A stretch of DNA of 64,000 nucleotides from Xanthobacteraceae bacterium (GTDB taxonomy: Bacteria > Pseudomonadota > Alphaproteobacteria > Rhizobiales > Xanthobacteraceae): assembly GCA_030038995.1 (NCBI GenBank), contig JASHQS010000115.1, positions 39,826-103,825 on the forward strand, written 5' to 3'. The position numbers were made by a program, and so were the translations under genes. The notes below the pieces were generated by a model that was given only the letters and a program-made list of their open reading frames with translations, had not been told where the DNA came from and searched no databases. Below are positions 52,535-60,130 of the stretch, in pieces (positions within the stretch are counted from its first letter, which is position 1; each line of letters starts with the position of its first letter).

Positions 52535-53028
52535 CGGCTTTCCCCTTCGCCGCCGCCGGCACCGGCCGGCGCCGCGGCCTGCGCGGCGATGCGCTGGCGC
52601 AGCTCGATGCGCTCGCGCGGCGACACGCCGAGCAGGTCGGCGGCGCGCCACAACAAATTGTCCTCGAGCTCGTCGCGGCCGCCGTCGGCATAGACGATTT
52701 CCCACATCATTTCGATCACCTTGGCGCGCCCGGGCTCATTGAGCGTGCGGTTGAGTAGATGGGTGAAGTGATAAAGGTCGACCGCCTCCTGCTCGGCCGC
52801 GGTCGCCTTCTCGATCAGCTCGCTGGCCGCGGCCTCGTCGAGCGTGAAGCGCTGCTTGATCACGGCGCGCAGCTTGTCGCGCTCGGCCTGCGACATCTCG
52901 CCGTCGATCGCCGCGGCATGGACCAAGAGCGCCGCGGCGGCAAGCCGGTAATCGTCGTCGCCGAACTGGCTCGGATCCCTGGCGCCGTCGGCAAACTCGG
53001 CGACGAAATGCTTGAACGCTTCGAACAT
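52531..53028 (-). CDS. TerB-family protein
   Basis: 165-residue helical protein of the tellurite-resistance TerB/DjlA-like family: DYRLAAAALLVHAAAIDGEMSQAERDKL is the metal-binding DGxxxxxE segment, and a second one lies in EIVYADGGRDELED. ATG 53028, with GGAG 6 nt upstream, is preferred to the GTG at 53040. A low-complexity Ala/Gly tail ends the protein. Translated in one unit with the SDR. Function of such solitary TerB proteins is poorly defined. Confidence 0.85.
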   Translation of the reverse strand: MFEAFKHFVAEFADGARDPSQFGDDDYRLAAAALLVHAAAIDGEMSQAERDKLRAVIKQRFTLDEAAASELIEKATAAEQEAVDLYHFTHLLNRTLNEPGRAKVIEMMWEIVYADGGRDELEDNLLWRAADLLGVSPRERIELRQRIAAQAAAPAGAGGGEGESR

Positions 53029-53040
53029 GCGCAGCTCCAC

Positions 53041-53413
53041 GCGTCGGCTATCAGGTGGTATCTGGCGTGCGCAAAGTCCAGAAGCCGCGGCCAGTTGCGC
53101 GCGTTATGAGCGATAGCCGCTATAGCCCGTCGCGGTGCGCCGTCGATCGCAATGGCTGTCCTTGTTTCGAAAGGGTTTTGTTGTCAAGGGTCTTCGACCG
53201 CCGAAGGCGGCGGCATCGGGGCGCCCATCGCGCTTTAGCGCGATGGGGACCCCGCGCGCCCTTGACGACAAAACCCTTTCGAAACTTTTTGCAGCCATTG
53301 CGATCGACGGCTTTCTCTGATCAACAAGAAATCAACCGAAGAAGATTAGACGGATCGTATTATACAAAAGCATGCCGGACAGTGCGGTGCAATTTTGCCG
53401 GCAAGCCGCAACC
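53041..53413. other. 373-base intergenic region holding a long palindrome
   Basis: No gene here. The small ORFs at 53055, 53104 and 53135 are readings of the palindrome at 53140-53310. The rest shows nothing recognisable. Confidence 0.6.
53140..53310. repeat. Long interrupted palindrome, 51/52-base arms
   Basis: Left arm 53140-53190 contains CGTCGATCGCAATGGCTG and GTTTCGAAAGGG...TCAAGGG; right arm 53259-53310 is its reverse complement with one mismatch and a 1-base length difference in a short linker. The 68-base loop has its own hairpins (CATCGCGCTTTAGCGCGATG). The right arm is partly repeated at 55163-55187. Resembles a MITE or REP-like element. Confidence 0.8.
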
Positions 53414-54025
53414 TTACTTCACCGCCTTGCCGCTCTGATAGCTTTCTTCGAGCAATTCCAGATTGGCCTTGATGTAAGGGTTGCTCGGGTCCTTGACCTG
53501 CGCCTGGTGCAGCGTGCGCTGTGCCCGGGCATAGTCGCCGCGCAGCATGTAGGAGAAGCCCTGATCGTTGAGGATCTGCGGCGTCGGCCCAATCAGGCGG
53601 ATCGCCTCCGCATAGGCGCGGTCGGCGAGGTCGAAGCGGCGCAGCCGGTCGTAGGAGGCGGCGAGCCCGACCCAGGCTTCGGCGTCGCGCGGATGCTTTT
53701 CGGCCGCGGCGCGGAAGCTTTTTTCGGCGAGCCCGAAATCGTTGGCGCGGAAATAGCGCTTGCCGCGCGTCAGATCGTCGTTCGGGTCGTCGCCGGCGAG
53801 GCCGGGCGCGGCCAGCGGCGCAGGCGGCAGGCTATGGCCCGACTCCGCGGGCTGGGTGACGACCGAGCCGGTGGTCTCGCTGCCGGTGCCGGCCGCAGTC
53901 GCCGCCGCCGGATTGTCGGCTTTCTTGGCGTCGAGGTCGTTCAGATTGGTCCACGAGGAGCAGGCACAGAGCGCGGTGAGGCACACCCCCACGACGGCCA
54001 GGACAAACGCACCTCGGATACTCAT
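53414..54025 (-). CDS. TPR-repeat lipoprotein
   Basis: 203 residues. The signal peptide ends at a lipobox (LTALCAC), so the protein is probably anchored in a membrane facing the periplasm. A disordered Ala/Thr/Pro linker follows, then about three tetratricopeptide repeats (GKRYFRANDFGLAEKSFRAA, AWVGLAASYDRLRRFDLADR, LNDQGFSYMLRGDYARAQRTL). Similar to Flp/Tad-associated TadD-like lipoproteins, but no other pilus gene is near. ATG 54025 preferred over GTG 54043. Confidence 0.85.
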   Translation of the reverse strand: MSIRGAFVLAVVGVCLTALCACSSWTNLNDLDAKKADNPAAATAAGTGSETTGSVVTQPAESGHSLPPAPLAAPGLAGDDPNDDLTRGKRYFRANDFGLAEKSFRAAAEKHPRDAEAWVGLAASYDRLRRFDLADRAYAEAIRLIGPTPQILNDQGFSYMLRGDYARAQRTLHQAQVKDPSNPYIKANLELLEESYQSGKAVK

Positions 54026-54267
54026 AACGCACCCCGGGACCACGCGCTGCGGCCGGCCTCCGCCGCACGGGACCCGCCCCCTGGCTTCGCTTCGACAGCA
54101 CCGGCCCGCTCAGTGTTATGTGACGATGGTTAAGGAACCTTAATGCCACGCCGCGGTCCGGCAGAGCGTCGTAATATTTGCAGGAGGCGAGCTTGACGGT
54201 CGCAGCTCCCTTGCTCATCGCGAATTATGCCGGCCAATGGCTAGCCACGGCCTCCTTGTCGCTCCGC

Positions 54268-54483
54268 CTACGTGTCCACCAGCGCGCGGATCATGCGTTG
54301 ATAGGGCACGCGGCGCTTTCGGGCCTCGCGCTTGAAGAAATCGAGGCTGCGTCGCGACAGCGACAACGTCACCTTGACGTTGTCCTCGCGCGGTACGAGC
54401 GCGGCAGGCAGGGGTAGAAAGTCCTCAATCACGCGCACCCGGTCGATTTCGCTTGCCGTGTATCTAACGGTTCTGCTGCTCAT
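54268..54483 (-). CDS. Orphan CopG-type (ribbon-helix-helix) protein
   Basis: 71 residues: N-terminal strand, FLP(L/S)P linker, then VKVTLSLSRRSLDFFKREA and YQRMIRALVDT, the ribbon-helix-helix pattern of CopG/BrnA-type antitoxins and regulators. ATG 54483 gives the family length; the track extension to 54612 is translated repeat DNA. No toxin gene adjoins it on either side, so it is an orphan antitoxin or small DNA-binding regulator. Confidence 0.75.
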   Translation of the reverse strand: MSSRTVRYTASEIDRVRVIEDFLPLPAALVPREDNVKVTLSLSRRSLDFFKREARKRRVPYQRMIRALVDT

Positions 54484-54496
54484 GATTTCGCCTACT

Positions 54497-54620
54497 CTCG
54501 TCATACGCGGGCTTGATCCGCGTATCCATGCTGAACGGCCGCATGGTGGAGCGTGACCGGATGTTTCGCCCAAGCTCAATATCAGCATGGATTGCCGGAT
54601 CAAGTCCGGCAATGACGAGG
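54497..54620. repeat. Composite intergenic palindrome
   Basis: Left arm (CTCGTCATACGCGGGCTTGA...TCCATGCTGA, 54497-54534) and right arm (54581-54620, ATCAGCATGG...CAATGACGAGG) are inverted copies. Each arm is itself a hairpin (CGCGG-CTTGA-CCGCG and CCGGA-TCAAG-TCCGG). Same family as 60024-60123. Confidence 0.75.
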
Positions 54621-54736
54621 GAGGGCGGCACGAGCGAAGCGTTTCACCGTCTCGTCACACCGCGCCTCCGCTGGTAGAATTGGCGTGGCCGGGGCTGATG
54701 AGCATATCCGCTGCTTACACCAAACAGGAGCCGCTT

Positions 54737-55090
54737 ATGCCGACTTTCAAGCTGCCGCTGTCCGGCGACGTCGTGCAGTCGATCAATCCGTTCACGGCGT
54801 TCATGACCGGCGGCCAGTTCGGGCTCGTCAACATCAATCTCGGCCAGTCGAGCGAGCCTAAGGTGGAGGCCGAGGTGCTGTCCGACGTCGCCACTTACGG
54901 CAAGCAGCTCGGCCGCATCGGCGACGCCCTGATCGTGCTTCTTGCACATTTTCATCCGCGCACGCCGCTGAGCGCGGAGGAGACCGCGGCGATCGATGCG
55001 CTCAAGGACATGCTGGAAAAAGTCGCCGACGTGAAGGAGAAGCACAAAAGGCCGGCGCTGCGTCCGGACGCCGTCACGCCCGCTGCATAG
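54737..55090 (+). CDS. Conserved hypothetical protein
   Basis: 117 residues, no recognised catalytic motif. It opens with a strand-rich segment (TFKLPLSGDVVQSINPF) followed by two helices rich in Ala/Asp/Lys. CAGGAG lies 6 nt before ATG 54737, which makes it a good gene despite the track start at 54587 in repeat DNA. Phage- or plasmid-type features are absent. Function unknown. Confidence 0.65.
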   Translation: MPTFKLPLSGDVVQSINPFTAFMTGGQFGLVNINLGQSSEPKVEAEVLSDVATYGKQLGRIGDALIVLLAHFHPRTPLSAEETAAIDALKDMLEKVADVKEKHKRPALRPDAVTPAA

Positions 55091-55162
55091 CCGCAAGGGG
55101 TGACGGAACTTCGCGAATGTGGGACCGGCCGGCCTGCGGCACGGCGCTGCGCGCCTTTGCTC

Positions 55163-55187
55163 AAACTTTTTGCTGCCATTGCGACCG
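55163..55187 (+). repeat. Second copy of the palindrome arm
   Basis: AAACTTTTTGCTGCCATTGC and the following CGACCG match 53283-53305 at about 23 of 25 positions, showing that the palindrome arm is a dispersed repeat in this genome. Confidence 0.65.
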
Positions 55188-55249
55188 GCGGCGCACTGCG
55201 ACCGGGGTGGTCCAAATTAATCACCGAGATCATTTGTCCCGCGGCCGGC

Positions 55250-55279
55250 GTGGGCACGGCGCTTTGCGCCTTCGCCCAC
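55250..55279 (-). terminator. Terminator-like nested hairpin after the amidohydrolase
   Basis: GTGGGC-ac-GGCGC-ttt-GCGCC-ttc-GCCCAC forms a nested stem two bases past the stop of the minus-strand gene. There is no T-tract, so activity is uncertain; it may also be a transcript stabiliser or another repeat. Confidence 0.4.
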
Positions 55280-55280
55280 C

Positions 55281-56252
55281 CTACAGCTTGAAAAGCTTCT
55301 CCGCGTTGCCGTGGGCGATGCGTTCCTTGGCGGCGACGGAAACCGGAATCTGTTCCAGGAAGGCGCGCGCCGCCAGCATCGACTGATAAGGGTGGTCGGC
55401 CGAGAACATGATGCGGTCGACGCCGCCGAGTTCGAGCAAAAGGTCGAGGAATGCGGGCGGGAAATTGAAGCCCGAGAACGTGTAGTGCACGTTGTCGCGC
55501 AGATAGTCCTTGAACTGGCGCTTGAGCCCGGTGACCGCCGCCGGGATGATGTCGAAGCGCTGGAACATGAACGGCAAACCTTCGCCCATGTGGCCGATGA
55601 CGATCTGCAGCTTCGGGAAGCGGTCGAACGCGCCGCCGGCGATGAGCCTGATGACGTGCACCGCCGTCTCGATGTGCCAGCCCCAGCCGCCGCCGGCCAG
55701 CATCTCGCTCAGCAGCGGCGCAAAGCCGCCGTAATAGGTGCTGAGCACCGCAGGAGGCGGCGGTGTCGGATGCAGATAGAGCGGCACGTCGAGCGCCTGC
55801 GCGCATTCGAGCAGCGGCCAATAGAACTTGTCATCGAGATAGCGCCCGCGATTGTGGCCGTTGACCGCGGCGCCCTTGAAGCCTGAGCGCACGCGCCGCT
55901 CCAGCTCCGCGGCGGCCTGCTCCGGCGCCGGCGTCGGCACCGCCGCCAAGGCGGCAAACCGTGCCGGATGGCTCCTCACCGCGTCGGCGACGTAGTCGTT
56001 GGCCTCGCGCGCCAACGCCGCCGCCGCGCCCGCGTCCAATTGCTCGACCCCCGGCGCGGTGAGCGACAGCATCTGCATGTCGATGCCGGCGGCGTCCATC
56101 TCCGCAAGCCGCTTGTCGCCGATGTCGCACAGCCGTGCGATCAGATTGGCATAGCGGCCGCCGACCTTTTCGGCGCGGTTTTTCAATTCGCGCCCCGGTC
56201 CGTCGAAAAATCCCGGAGTGGCGAAATGTTCTTCGAGCGTGATGGTGCGCAT
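55281..56252 (-). CDS. Amidohydrolase, gamma-resorcylate decarboxylase-like
   Basis: 323-residue TIM-barrel metalloenzyme of the amidohydrolase-2/ACMSD group. Metal ligands are visible in LEEHFATP (Glu, His), LYLHPTPP (His), IVIGHMGEGLPF (His) and FSADHPYQ (Asp), all in the places known for gamma-resorcylate and 5-carboxyvanillate decarboxylases. Non-oxidative decarboxylation of an aromatic acid is the likely reaction, although hydratases of the same fold exist. No aromatic-degradation genes adjoin. Confidence 0.85.
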   Translation of the reverse strand: MRTITLEEHFATPGFFDGPGRELKNRAEKVGGRYANLIARLCDIGDKRLAEMDAAGIDMQMLSLTAPGVEQLDAGAAAALAREANDYVADAVRSHPARFAALAAVPTPAPEQAAAELERRVRSGFKGAAVNGHNRGRYLDDKFYWPLLECAQALDVPLYLHPTPPPPAVLSTYYGGFAPLLSEMLAGGGWGWHIETAVHVIRLIAGGAFDRFPKLQIVIGHMGEGLPFMFQRFDIIPAAVTGLKRQFKDYLRDNVHYTFSGFNFPPAFLDLLLELGGVDRIMFSADHPYQSMLAARAFLEQIPVSVAAKERIAHGNAEKLFKL

Positions 56253-56347
56253 GGCGGTCCTTGATTATCGTGTGCCGGCAACCAATTCCATCGCGCGGCA
56301 TTTTACGCTAGCTGTAAGGCCGCATTTTGGGAACCCGGAGATTGCCG

Positions 56348-57157
56348 ATGCGCCGACATTGCCTCGTCCCCGTGTTGCTGGCGAGTTGCTTCTTTTTTGC
56401 GGCGCTTGGCGCCGGACCGGTCCTCGCGCAGGGCCAGTTGCCCGAACCGCCGCATCCGTTCCAGCCGCCGCCCCCGCCGCCGCCCGCTCCGGTCAAGCCG
56501 TACCAGCCGGTCGCGGCGACACCGCCGGCAGCCTTCACCGACGCGGCCTTCCAAAACTTCCGCAAAGCTCTCGTAGACGCGGTCGGGCACAAGGACCGCG
56601 GCGCGCTCGCCAAGCTGATTGTCGGCAAGGGCTTCTTCTGGGTGCAAGACAACGACCTCGCCGACAACAGCAAGCCGGGCATCGACAATCTCGCCAAGGC
56701 GGTCGGCCTCGACCAGCCGAACGGCGCCGGCTGGGCGCTTTTGGCCGACGCCGCGGCTAATCCGAGCGCCGCCGAACTGCCGCACCACCCGGGCATTTTC
56801 TGCTCGCCGGCGCCGCCGCGGTTCGCGCCGCAGGCGTTCGGCACACTGCTGCAGGACACCGATACCGATCCGACCGATTGGGGCTATCCGTCCCACGACG
56901 GCGTCGAGGCGCGCGCGGCAGCCAAGCCGGATGCGCAAGTGATCGAAAAGCTCGGCATGAATTTCGTCCGCGTGCTGCCAGACAGCGCGGCGCCCGAGCC
57001 GGGCGCTCCGTCGTTCCTGCACGTCGCGCTGCCGTCCGGCAAGACCGGTTTTGTGGCGAGCCAAGCGCTGGTGACGCTCGATCACGACCTGATCTGCTAC
57101 TCCAAGGAAAGCGGCACCTGGAAAATCGCCGGCTATGTCGGCGGCGTCGCGCCGTAG
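56348..57157 (+). CDS. Secreted SH3-like domain protein, function unknown
   Basis: 269 residues. A signal peptide (CLVPVLLASCFFFAALGAGPVLAQ) is followed by a Pro-rich linker (QPPPPPPPAPVKP), a helical region with RGALAKLIVGKGFFWVQDND, and a C-terminal SH3-like domain (HVALPSGKTGFVASQALVTL). GGAG lies 7 nt before ATG 56348. Probably a periplasmic cell-wall-associated protein; ligand unknown. Confidence 0.72.
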   Translation: MRRHCLVPVLLASCFFFAALGAGPVLAQGQLPEPPHPFQPPPPPPPAPVKPYQPVAATPPAAFTDAAFQNFRKALVDAVGHKDRGALAKLIVGKGFFWVQDNDLADNSKPGIDNLAKAVGLDQPNGAGWALLADAAANPSAAELPHHPGIFCSPAPPRFAPQAFGTLLQDTDTDPTDWGYPSHDGVEARAAAKPDAQVIEKLGMNFVRVLPDSAAPEPGAPSFLHVALPSGKTGFVASQALVTLDHDLICYSKESGTWKIAGYVGGVAP

Positions 57158-57182
57158 CTGGACGCGTTTCGCCACTCCACGC

Positions 57183-57399
57183 TCATCCCCGCGAAAGCGC
57201 ATCGGCGCTAACATAGCTGCGTTTCCCGGGCGCAGCGCAGCACGAAGCGCAGCGAAGTGGTGCGCTGCAGACCCGGGATCGTAACAAGTTGCGGAGTCTG
57301 GGACGGTCCCGGATCAGCGGTGCACCGCTGCGCGCTGCACCGCATCCGGGAAACAGAGGCCTATGTGAGCGCCTATGCGCTTGCGCGGGGACGAGCGGA
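57183..57399. repeat. 217-base palindromic element, possible MITE
   Basis: The 35-base outer arms (CTCATCCCCGCGAAAGCGCA and on; its partner ends TGCGCGGGGACGAG) match as imperfect inverted repeats at about 30 of 35 positions, with a further inverted pair (TTTCCCGGGCGCAGCGCAGC / GCTGCACCGCATCCGGGAAA) inside. No ORF of note. Occupies nearly the whole gap between the SH3-like gene and the GST gene. Confidence 0.75.
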
Positions 57400-57425
57400 T
57401 AGAGTCAGGCTCCATTAGACGACTT

Positions 57426-58151
57426 TCACCGCGGCGCCGCCGTCGCGGCGGCGGCCACCGACTGCGCGGTCTGGCCGAACAGGATGGCGCGCTCCTCGGC
57501 GGTGCGGATGCCGCCCTGGCCGGGATTGATCTTCGGCGTCCATTCGTAGGCCTTGACCACCGCGGGCCGCGCTTTGATCGCTTCGAACCAGCGCTGCAGG
57601 TTGGGGAAGTCGGACAGTTTCTGGCCTTGGCGCTCCCAGGGCACGATCCACGGATAACACGCCATGTCGGCGATCGAATACGCGCCGCCAAGATAGTCGC
57701 GGTCGGCGAGCCGCCTGTTCATCACGCCGTAGAGCCGGTTCACCTCGTTGCGGTAGCGGTCGATGGCGTACGGGATCTTGTCCAGGGCGTAGATGGCAAA
57801 ATGATTGTTCTGGCCGGCCATCGGGCCCAATCCGCCCATCTGCCAGAACAGCCATTGCAGGGTTTCGTTGCGGCTGCGGATGTCCTTGCCGATGAACTTT
57901 CCAGTCTTGTCGGCGAGGTAGAGCAAAATGGCGCCGGATTCGAACACCGCGATCGGCTTGCCGCCGTCGGCGGGCGCATGGTCGAGGATGGCCGGAATGC
58001 GGTTGTTCGGCCCGACCGCCAGAAACTCGGCCTTGAACTGCTCGCCCTTGCCGATGTTGATCGGAATGATGTTGTATTGCAGCCCGGCTTCCTCGAGGAA
58101 AATCGTGATCTTGTGGCCGTTCGGCGTGGTCCAATAATACACATCAATCAT
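57426..58151 (-). CDS. Glutathione S-transferase, YfcG/Ure2-like
   Basis: 241-residue GST. The N-terminal thioredoxin fold has TTPNGHKITIFLEEAGL and the cis-Pro segment NNRIPAILDH, then ESGAILLYLA for glutathione binding. The C-terminal helical domain has DYLGGAYSIADMACYPW, the N-capping motif of GST helix 6. The TxPNG start is that of YfcG-type disulfide-bond oxidoreductases. Cytoplasmic redox housekeeping. Confidence 0.9.
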   Translation of the reverse strand: MIDVYYWTTPNGHKITIFLEEAGLQYNIIPINIGKGEQFKAEFLAVGPNNRIPAILDHAPADGGKPIAVFESGAILLYLADKTGKFIGKDIRSRNETLQWLFWQMGGLGPMAGQNNHFAIYALDKIPYAIDRYRNEVNRLYGVMNRRLADRDYLGGAYSIADMACYPWIVPWERQGQKLSDFPNLQRWFEAIKARPAVVKAYEWTPKINPGQGGIRTAEERAILFGQTAQSVAAAATAAPR

Positions 58152-58309
58152 GACAAGCCCTTATGAAGCCCGGACGGAGTTTCAAGCGCAATCCGGGACG
58201 TGAAACGCCGCATGTCGATCCCGGGTTGCGCCTTGAGCTCCACCCGGGGTTTTCAGTCTAGCCCATTGCCTAGCGAATATTTAACCCCTGCGCGGGCATT
58301 TTTGCCGGC

Positions 58310-59614
58310 ATGTCGAGCAGCGATACGGTAGCGGAACACCCGTTGGCCGCTCCGGCGGCGGACAATTTTGTCGCCGCCGCCGTCATTCTCGCCCTGTTCG
58401 TCGTTGCCGCGCTATTCGGCGCCGAGCGCAAGGACGTGACGGTAGGCTTTGACGAAGTGGCGCACGTCTCCTACGTCGCGCACATCCAGCATACCGGCGA
58501 TTTCTGGCCGGACCTTGAGCGCGTGCGCCTCATCGACCCGCACACGTTTGCGTTCACCGGCCGCGCCGATTATCTCAACCATCCGTCGCCGTTTTATGCG
58601 CTGCTTGCCGCTTTGGGCCCGACGCTCGAGGGCCATCCCGGGGCGCTGTTGGCGCATCGGATGATCGATGTCGCCATTGCGGCGCTCGGCTTTGCCGCCT
58701 TGCTCGCGCTCGGTCTCGCCGCGCGCTGGCCGCGCCACGAGTTCTACGCCTTTGCGGTGCCGCTCGCCTGCATTCCGGTGCTGGCGCCGCTCGCCGGCGC
58801 GGTCAACAACGACGATCTCGCTTTTGCGGGCGGCGCCGTCGTGTTGCTCGGCCTATGGCAATTCATCGCCACCGGCCGCGACGGTTGGTTTGCCTTGGCG
58901 CTGATCGGCATCGTCGCCGCCGCCTGGGCGAAGCTGACCGGATTGTTGCTGGCCGGCGGCTTCCTCGGCGCCGTACTCGTTTATCTGCTCTGGCGCCGGC
59001 GATTGCCTTACAGGTGGCTTGTCCCGGCGGCGTTCGTCCTTATCATCGCCGCGGCGCCGTACCTCGCCTTCATCTGGCAATACGGCAGCCCGACGCCGGA
59101 GACGCCGGCGCAGCTTGCGCTTTTGGCGGACGGGGCACGCGAGGCCGGCTGGGCCGATCTGCCGCGCCAATCGTTTCCGGCTTATGTCAGTTACTTCCTC
59201 CTCGCGTTCGTCGCCGACTGGATGCCGACGCTGACGCGGCGCAGCATGTTGAACTACGCCATGCTCGCCATTCCGGCCGGCGCGCTCGGCTGCGCCGGTG
59301 CCGGCATCGTGCTGTCGCTGCGTCGGCTGTGGCGGCGCAATGAAACGGTGCTGGACGTCGTTGTGATCTGCGGAGCGGCCGCGATTGCCGCAACGCTGGC
59401 GATCCACGTCGTCTATAGCCACGGCCGCTATGTCGCGACCGGCTGGCTGATGGATGCTTATCCGCGCTATTATCTGCCGCTCGCCGCCATCGTGCCGTTG
59501 GCCGCGCTGTCGCTCGTTGCCGGGATCGTCAACCCACGCTGGCGCGGCGCGCTGCTCGGCTTTCTGATCGCCGGCCCGATCCTGTTCCGCATCCTCGGCG
59601 CGCCGCTCGGCTGA
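58310..59614 (+). CDS. Polytopic membrane protein, GT-C/ArnT-like
   Basis: 434 residues with about 9-11 membrane segments. The first periplasmic loop has FDEVAHVSYVAHIQHTGDFWP, the acidic site typical of dolichyl- or polyprenyl-phosphate sugar transferases (GT39/ArnT group), and NHPSPFY resembles their second loop motif. This suggests transfer of a sugar from a lipid carrier in the periplasm, but no lipid-A or glycan genes adjoin, so the substrate is unknown. Confidence 0.75.
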   Translation: MSSSDTVAEHPLAAPAADNFVAAAVILALFVVAALFGAERKDVTVGFDEVAHVSYVAHIQHTGDFWPDLERVRLIDPHTFAFTGRADYLNHPSPFYALLAALGPTLEGHPGALLAHRMIDVAIAALGFAALLALGLAARWPRHEFYAFAVPLACIPVLAPLAGAVNNDDLAFAGGAVVLLGLWQFIATGRDGWFALALIGIVAAAWAKLTGLLLAGGFLGAVLVYLLWRRRLPYRWLVPAAFVLIIAAAPYLAFIWQYGSPTPETPAQLALLADGAREAGWADLPRQSFPAYVSYFLLAFVADWMPTLTRRSMLNYAMLAIPAGALGCAGAGIVLSLRRLWRRNETVLDVVVICGAAAIAATLAIHVVYSHGRYVATGWLMDAYPRYYLPLAAIVPLAALSLVAGIVNPRWRGALLGFLIAGPILFRILGAPLG

Positions 59615-59717
59615 CCTTCCGGCTTCGACACGAATTTGCTGTCGTGCGGCCATTCGGGATAGATGACGCGCGAACGCATTTCATCGGTGGAGATCAGCAA
59701 TTCTGCAGGAGCGCGCC

Positions 59718-60017
59718 ATGATCACCGAAATCGCCCAGATCGACGTCAAGCCCGGCATGGAAGCCGAATTCGAGGCCGGCGTGAAAAATGCCGCGCCGAT
59801 TTTCCGGCGCGCCAAGGGCTGCCGCGGCCTTGGGCTTCAGCGCTCGATCGAGAAGCCGAGCCGCTATCGGCTGTTCATCGCCTGGGATACGGTCGAGAAC
59901 CACACCGTCGATTTTCGCGGCTCGCCGGACTTTGCCGAATGGCGCAAGCTGGTCGGCCACTGCTTCGCGGCGCCGCCCGAAGTGGAGCATGTGCGCGAGG
60001 TGGTGAAAGGGTTTTGA
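59718..60017 (+). CDS. Antibiotic biosynthesis monooxygenase (ABM) domain protein
   Basis: 99-residue ferredoxin-like-fold protein with the ABM pattern: PGMEAEFEAGVKNAAPIF, GCRGLGLQRSIEKPSRY and FIAWDTVENHTVDFRGSPDF. Cofactor-free monooxygenases, heme-degrading enzymes and YgiN-type proteins share this fold. GGAG lies 6 nt before the ATG. It lies 11 kb past the cluster, so the family name should not be read as a link to it. Confidence 0.85.
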   Translation: MITEIAQIDVKPGMEAEFEAGVKNAAPIFRRAKGCRGLGLQRSIEKPSRYRLFIAWDTVENHTVDFRGSPDFAEWRKLVGHCFAAPPEVEHVREVVKGF

Positions 60018-60023
60018 GCGCGC

Positions 60024-60123
60024 GTCATTCCGGATTGCCGCGAAGCGGCAAGTCCGGAATCCATGACCCCTGTGCTGGGATTATGGATTCCGGGCTCCTC
60101 GCTGCGCTCGGCCCTGGAATGAC
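60024..60123. repeat. Intergenic palindrome, same family as 54497-54620
   Basis: GTCATTCCGG...AGTCCGGAATCCATGA (60024-60066) is mirrored by ATGGATTCCGGGCTC...CTGGAATGAC (to 60123). Sits between convergent genes, starting 7 bases after the ABM stop and ending 8 bases before the aminotransferase stop. Confidence 0.75.
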
Positions 60124-60130
60124 GAAGCCA

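Noticed and set aside
59718-60017. ABM-domain protein as part of the antibiotic cluster
   Set aside because: It is 11 kb beyond the last assembly-line gene among housekeeping genes, and the family is widespread in general metabolism.
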